Source: an uncultured beta proteobacterium
GTDB taxonomy: Bacteria; Pseudomonadota; Gammaproteobacteria; Burkholderiales; Burkholderiaceae_C
Assembly: GCA_903845345.1 (NCBI GenBank)
Contig: CAIMXF010000343.1
Coordinates: 1 to 45,773, forward strand
Reading direction: 5' to 3'
Length of the DNA stretch: 45,773 nt
The notes below the pieces were generated by a model. That model was not told where the DNA came from, ran no database searches, and saw only the letters and a list, made by a program, of their open reading frames with translations. Positions 43,681 through 45,773 of this stretch are shown one piece after another; position 1 is the stretch's first letter, and the number at the start of each line of letters is the position of its first letter. Both the position numbers and the translations under genes were made by a program.

Positions 43681-44636
43681 TCTTCTCGCTCGCCCACCTG
43701 TACGTGCTGGCCGGCCTGGTGCTCGCCAGCGTGGCCCTGATGACCGCGCTCGATCGCACGCATCCCCGGCGCATCGGCAGCGCGTCGTTCTGGGGCTTCT
43801 ACGCGCTCGTGTTCCTCGTCGGCGACTTGCTGCCGCCGTCGTGGATCGGCGGCGGCGTGGTCGCGATGGCGGTCATCGCGGGCCTGCGCCGCGTCGCGGG
43901 CGGCGTGCACGTCGCGCCGACCGTGGCTGACTACGCCGACCGTGCCCGCCGCCTCGGCAACAGGCTGTTCCTGCCGGCGCTCGCGATTCCCGTGGTCGCG
44001 GTCGCGGCCTCGCTGCTGTCGAAGAAGGGCGTGGTCGCGGGCATTGCGCTGCTCGATCCCGCCAACGCGACGCTGGCGGCGATCGGCTTGTCCAGCATCG
44101 TGGCGCTCGGGCTCGCGTGCTGGCTCACGCGCGAGACGCCAGCGCAAGGCCTGCGTGAGGCGCGCCGCCTGGTCGACGCGATGGGCTGGGCGCTGGTGCT
44201 GCCGCAGTTGCTCGCGATGCTCGGGCTGGTGTTCTCGGACGCCGGCGTCGGCAAGGCGGTCGCCTGGATCGCCACGCACTACATCGCGATGGACGTCCGC
44301 TTCGTCGCCGTGGCCGTCTACGTGATCGGCATGGCGTTGTTCACCGTCATCATGGGCAACGGCTTCGCCGCGTTCCCGGTGATGACCGGCGGCATCGGCG
44401 TGCCGGTACTCGTGGGCGTGTTCCATGCGAACCCGGCCGCGATGGCGGCCATCGGCATGTTCTCGGGCTACTGCGGGACGCTGATGACGCCGATGGCCGC
44501 CAACTTCAACATCGTGCCCGCCGCGCTGCTGGAGCTGCCGGACAAGAACGCCGTGATCCGCGCACAATGGCCGACGGCGATGACCGTGCTGGTCTTCAAC
44601 ATCTTCCTGCTCGACTTCCTGTTGCCCGCCACGTGA
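43677..44636 (+). CDS. DUF979 membrane protein
   Basis: The 319-aa product starts at ATG 43677 (MIFSLAHLYVLAGLVL), overlapping the DUF969 stop. It has about eight to nine TM segments with RIGSASFWGFYALVFLVGDLLPP, MGNGFAAFPVMTGGIGVPVLVG and FSGYCGTLMTPMAANFNIVPAALLEL, which are characteristic of DUF979. It is the partner of DUF969 in a presumed transporter. It overlaps pcp by GTGA, so permease and peptidase are coupled. Confidence 0.9.
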   Translation: MIFSLAHLYVLAGLVLASVALMTALDRTHPRRIGSASFWGFYALVFLVGDLLPPSWIGGGVVAMAVIAGLRRVAGGVHVAPTVADYADRARRLGNRLFLPALAIPVVAVAASLLSKKGVVAGIALLDPANATLAAIGLSSIVALGLACWLTRETPAQGLREARRLVDAMGWALVLPQLLAMLGLVFSDAGVGKAVAWIATHYIAMDVRFVAVAVYVIGMALFTVIMGNGFAAFPVMTGGIGVPVLVGVFHANPAAMAAIGMFSGYCGTLMTPMAANFNIVPAALLELPDKNAVIRAQWPTAMTVLVFNIFLLDFLLPAT

Positions 44637-45289
44637 CCTCGACCATCCTCCTCACCGGCTTCGAACCCTTCGGCGGCGAGTCCGTCAATCCGTCGTGGGA
44701 GATCGCGCGCGCGCTCGACGGCTGGGTCTGCGAAGGCCGTACGGTGCGGGCCGTGCAGCTGCCCTGCGTCTTCGGCGACGCGCTGAAGGCGCTGGACGAC
44801 GCGCTCGCCGCGCATCGCCCCGAACTCGTGGTGTGCCTGGGGCAGGCCGGCGGCCGCGCGGAGATCTCGCTCGAGCGTGCCGCGCTCAATGTCGACGACG
44901 CGCGCATCCCCGACAACCTCGGCCGCCAGCCGATCGACGCCGCGGTCGTGCCCGGCGGCCCGGCGGCCTATTTCTCGACGCTGCCGATCAAGGCGCTCGC
45001 GCGCGACCTGCGCGCTGCGGGCGTCGCGGCAGCGGTGTCGAACACGGCCGGCACCTTCGTCTGCAACCACGTCTTCTACGCGCTGATGCACCGCCTGGCC
45101 ACCGCGCCCGCGCTGGCGCACGCGCGCGGCGGCTTCATGCACGTGCCCTACACGCCCGAGCAGGTCGCGCACCGGCCGGGCGTGCCCGCGATGGCGCTGG
45201 CCACGCAGGTCGAGGGCATCCGCCAGGCATTGCGCTCGGCCGTGCTCACGCGCGCGGACGTGCGCGAGACGGCGGGCCGCGAGCATTGA
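44633..45289 (+). CDS. pcp: Pyrrolidone-carboxylate peptidase (pyroglutamyl peptidase I)
   Basis: This is a cytoplasmic cysteine peptidase (C15) that removes N-terminal pyroglutamate. The 218-aa product starts at GTG 44633 (VTSTILLTGFEPFGG, the family N-terminus). The catalytic triad is in place: Glu81 in ISLERAALN, Cys144 in SNTAGTFVCNHVFY and His170 in GGFMHVPY, very near the canonical 81/144/168 spacing. The track start lies 22 codons upstream in DUF979. As the third gene of DUF969-DUF979-pcp, it would process imported pyroglutamyl peptides to 5-oxoproline plus peptide. Confidence 0.95.
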   Translation: MTSTILLTGFEPFGGESVNPSWEIARALDGWVCEGRTVRAVQLPCVFGDALKALDDALAAHRPELVVCLGQAGGRAEISLERAALNVDDARIPDNLGRQPIDAAVVPGGPAAYFSTLPIKALARDLRAAGVAAAVSNTAGTFVCNHVFYALMHRLATAPALAHARGGFMHVPYTPEQVAHRPGVPAMALATQVEGIRQALRSAVLTRADVRETAGREH

Positions 45290-45299
45290 CCCCGCCGCA

Positions 45300-45314
45300 G
45301 TAAATAGTCTTTAC
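45300..45314. promoter_or_regulatory. Palindromic operator-like site GTAAA-N5-TTTAC, copy 2
   Basis: This is identical to 42718-42732. It lies 11 bases after the pcp stop and 57 bases before the XRE-like start. A TTGACC hexamer (45286-45291) overlapping the pcp stop could be its -35, with the palindrome covering the -10 region (TTTACGAT). The location fits autoregulation by the XRE-like protein. Confidence 0.55.
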
Positions 45315-45371
45315 GATCGTCCCGGTGGCGGCGACAATCGGGGTCGACTTCTCCGCCGGCCTTCCTCGCTC

Positions 45372-45737
45372 GTGACCGATCCCACCGTTTCCCGCCGCCG
45401 CAACGTGCTGGCGCTGTTCCAGGCCTATGCCGAGAACGCCGTCGCCACGGGCGCGGCCCCCAAAGGCCTCGAGCAGGCCTTCGCCGCGCACGTGGAGATC
45501 TCGCCGAGCATGTGGAGCCAGATCAAGTCCTCGCGCCCGATCGGCGACAAGCTCGCGCGGCAGATCGAGCAGCACTGTGCCAAGCCCGCGGGCTGGCTCG
45601 ACGAGGAACGCGAGGCCGCCGGCCTCACGCCGGGCGAGCAGCAGTTCCTCGCCATCGCGCTGCGGGCCTGGCGCGCCACCAACGCCGAGGGACGCAAGGC
45701 GTTGAAGGCGCAGATGAAGCAGATCTCCCAAGGCTGA
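45372..45737 (+). CDS. XRE-like DNA-binding protein
   Basis: The 121-aa product starts at GTG 45372. The central part reads as a lambda-repressor-like helix-turn-helix, LEQAFAAHVEISPSMWSQIKSSRPIGDKLARQIEQHC, followed by AKPAGWLDEEREAAG, a typical XRE extension. The C-terminal third is helical (EQQFLAIALRAWRATNAEGRKALKAQM) and may dimerise. It follows pcp in the same direction after 82 bases, with the palindrome copy 2 in its promoter and copy 1 upstream of the DUF969 operon. A local regulator of this operon and of itself is inferred. No clear Shine-Dalgarno precedes the GTG. Confidence 0.75.
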   Translation: MTDPTVSRRRNVLALFQAYAENAVATGAAPKGLEQAFAAHVEISPSMWSQIKSSRPIGDKLARQIEQHCAKPAGWLDEEREAAGLTPGEQQFLAIALRAWRATNAEGRKALKAQMKQISQG

Positions 45738-45753
45738 GGCGAGCCGACACGCC

Positions 45754-45773
45754 ATGAACCAGCGATTCGTCGA
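45754..45773 (+). CDS. Possible start of a further gene (cut by window end)
   Basis: ATGAACCAGCGATTCGTCGA begins 16 bases after the XRE stop and runs off the window. GAGGCGAG lies upstream but rather far from the ATG. Only six codons are visible, so nothing can be said about the product. Confidence 0.25.

Overview
The window is about 70% G+C, gene-dense DNA that looks like the chromosome of a betaproteobacterium in the order Burkholderiales. The basis is gene content and order: lptD-surA-rsmA on one strand with amgK divergent to it, a complete ccmABCDEFGHI operon, DUF969/DUF979, and very high GC3 coding. I cannot fix the genus. I see no insertion sequence, prophage, CRISPR array or rRNA. The long reverse-strand ORFs in the track are shadows caused by the base composition.

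Layout. 0-0.5 kb: the end of a barstar-family gene, a small ORF and a terminator. 0.6-5.5 kb (minus): lptD-surA-rsmA, for outer-membrane LPS insertion, periplasmic chaperoning and 16S rRNA dimethylation. 5.8-12.7 kb: stand-alone genes, namely amgK (cell-wall sugar kinase), a secreted PQQ-propeller lipoprotein, a chemoreceptor, an old yellow enzyme and a MOSC protein. 12.8-20.0 kb: an ACT-domain protein, then the full System I cytochrome c maturation operon ccmA-I, which ends in a strong terminator.

20.4-38.25 kb is the most interesting part. It is one co-directional run of 17 genes, most of them overlapping by ATGA or GTGA. In order they are: apbE (FMN transferase), a 1004-aa lipoprotein with a PD40 propeller, a hydrazine-synthase-alpha-like domain and three CxxCH motifs, a second lipoprotein with a CX4CH motif, an SH3 plus beta-barrel protein, a second beta-barrel protein, a TlpA thioredoxin, a DUF4266 lipoprotein ending GGGCGCN, a DUF3570 beta-barrel, an unrecognised secreted protein, three TPR proteins (two of them lipoproteins), a small secreted protein, ExbB, two ExbD proteins (one with Asn in place of the proton-carrying Asp) and a TonB-like protein with an AgmX/PglI-type C-terminus. 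I infer a trans-envelope machine driven by proton-motive force. Its inner-membrane motor and TPR/barrel parts recall the Myxococcus Agl-Glt and Nfs systems, and they are joined here to an extracytoplasmic redox module of c-haem, flavinylation and thiol chemistry. The adjacent ccm operon would supply haem attachment.

38.5-42.2 kb (minus): a CACHE-PAS-GGDEF diguanylate cyclase, an HNH endonuclease and a divergent tRNA-Glu(UUC). 42.4-42.75 kb (minus): a short, apparently untitled transcription unit with a perfect terminator, a UUCG-loop hairpin, a 52-codon ORF and a palindromic GTAAA-N5-TTTAC site. 42.9-45.7 kb (plus): DUF969-DUF979-pcp (pyroglutamyl peptide or 5-oxoproline use), then an XRE-like regulator preceded by an identical copy of the palindrome. 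The window closes at the first codons of another gene.
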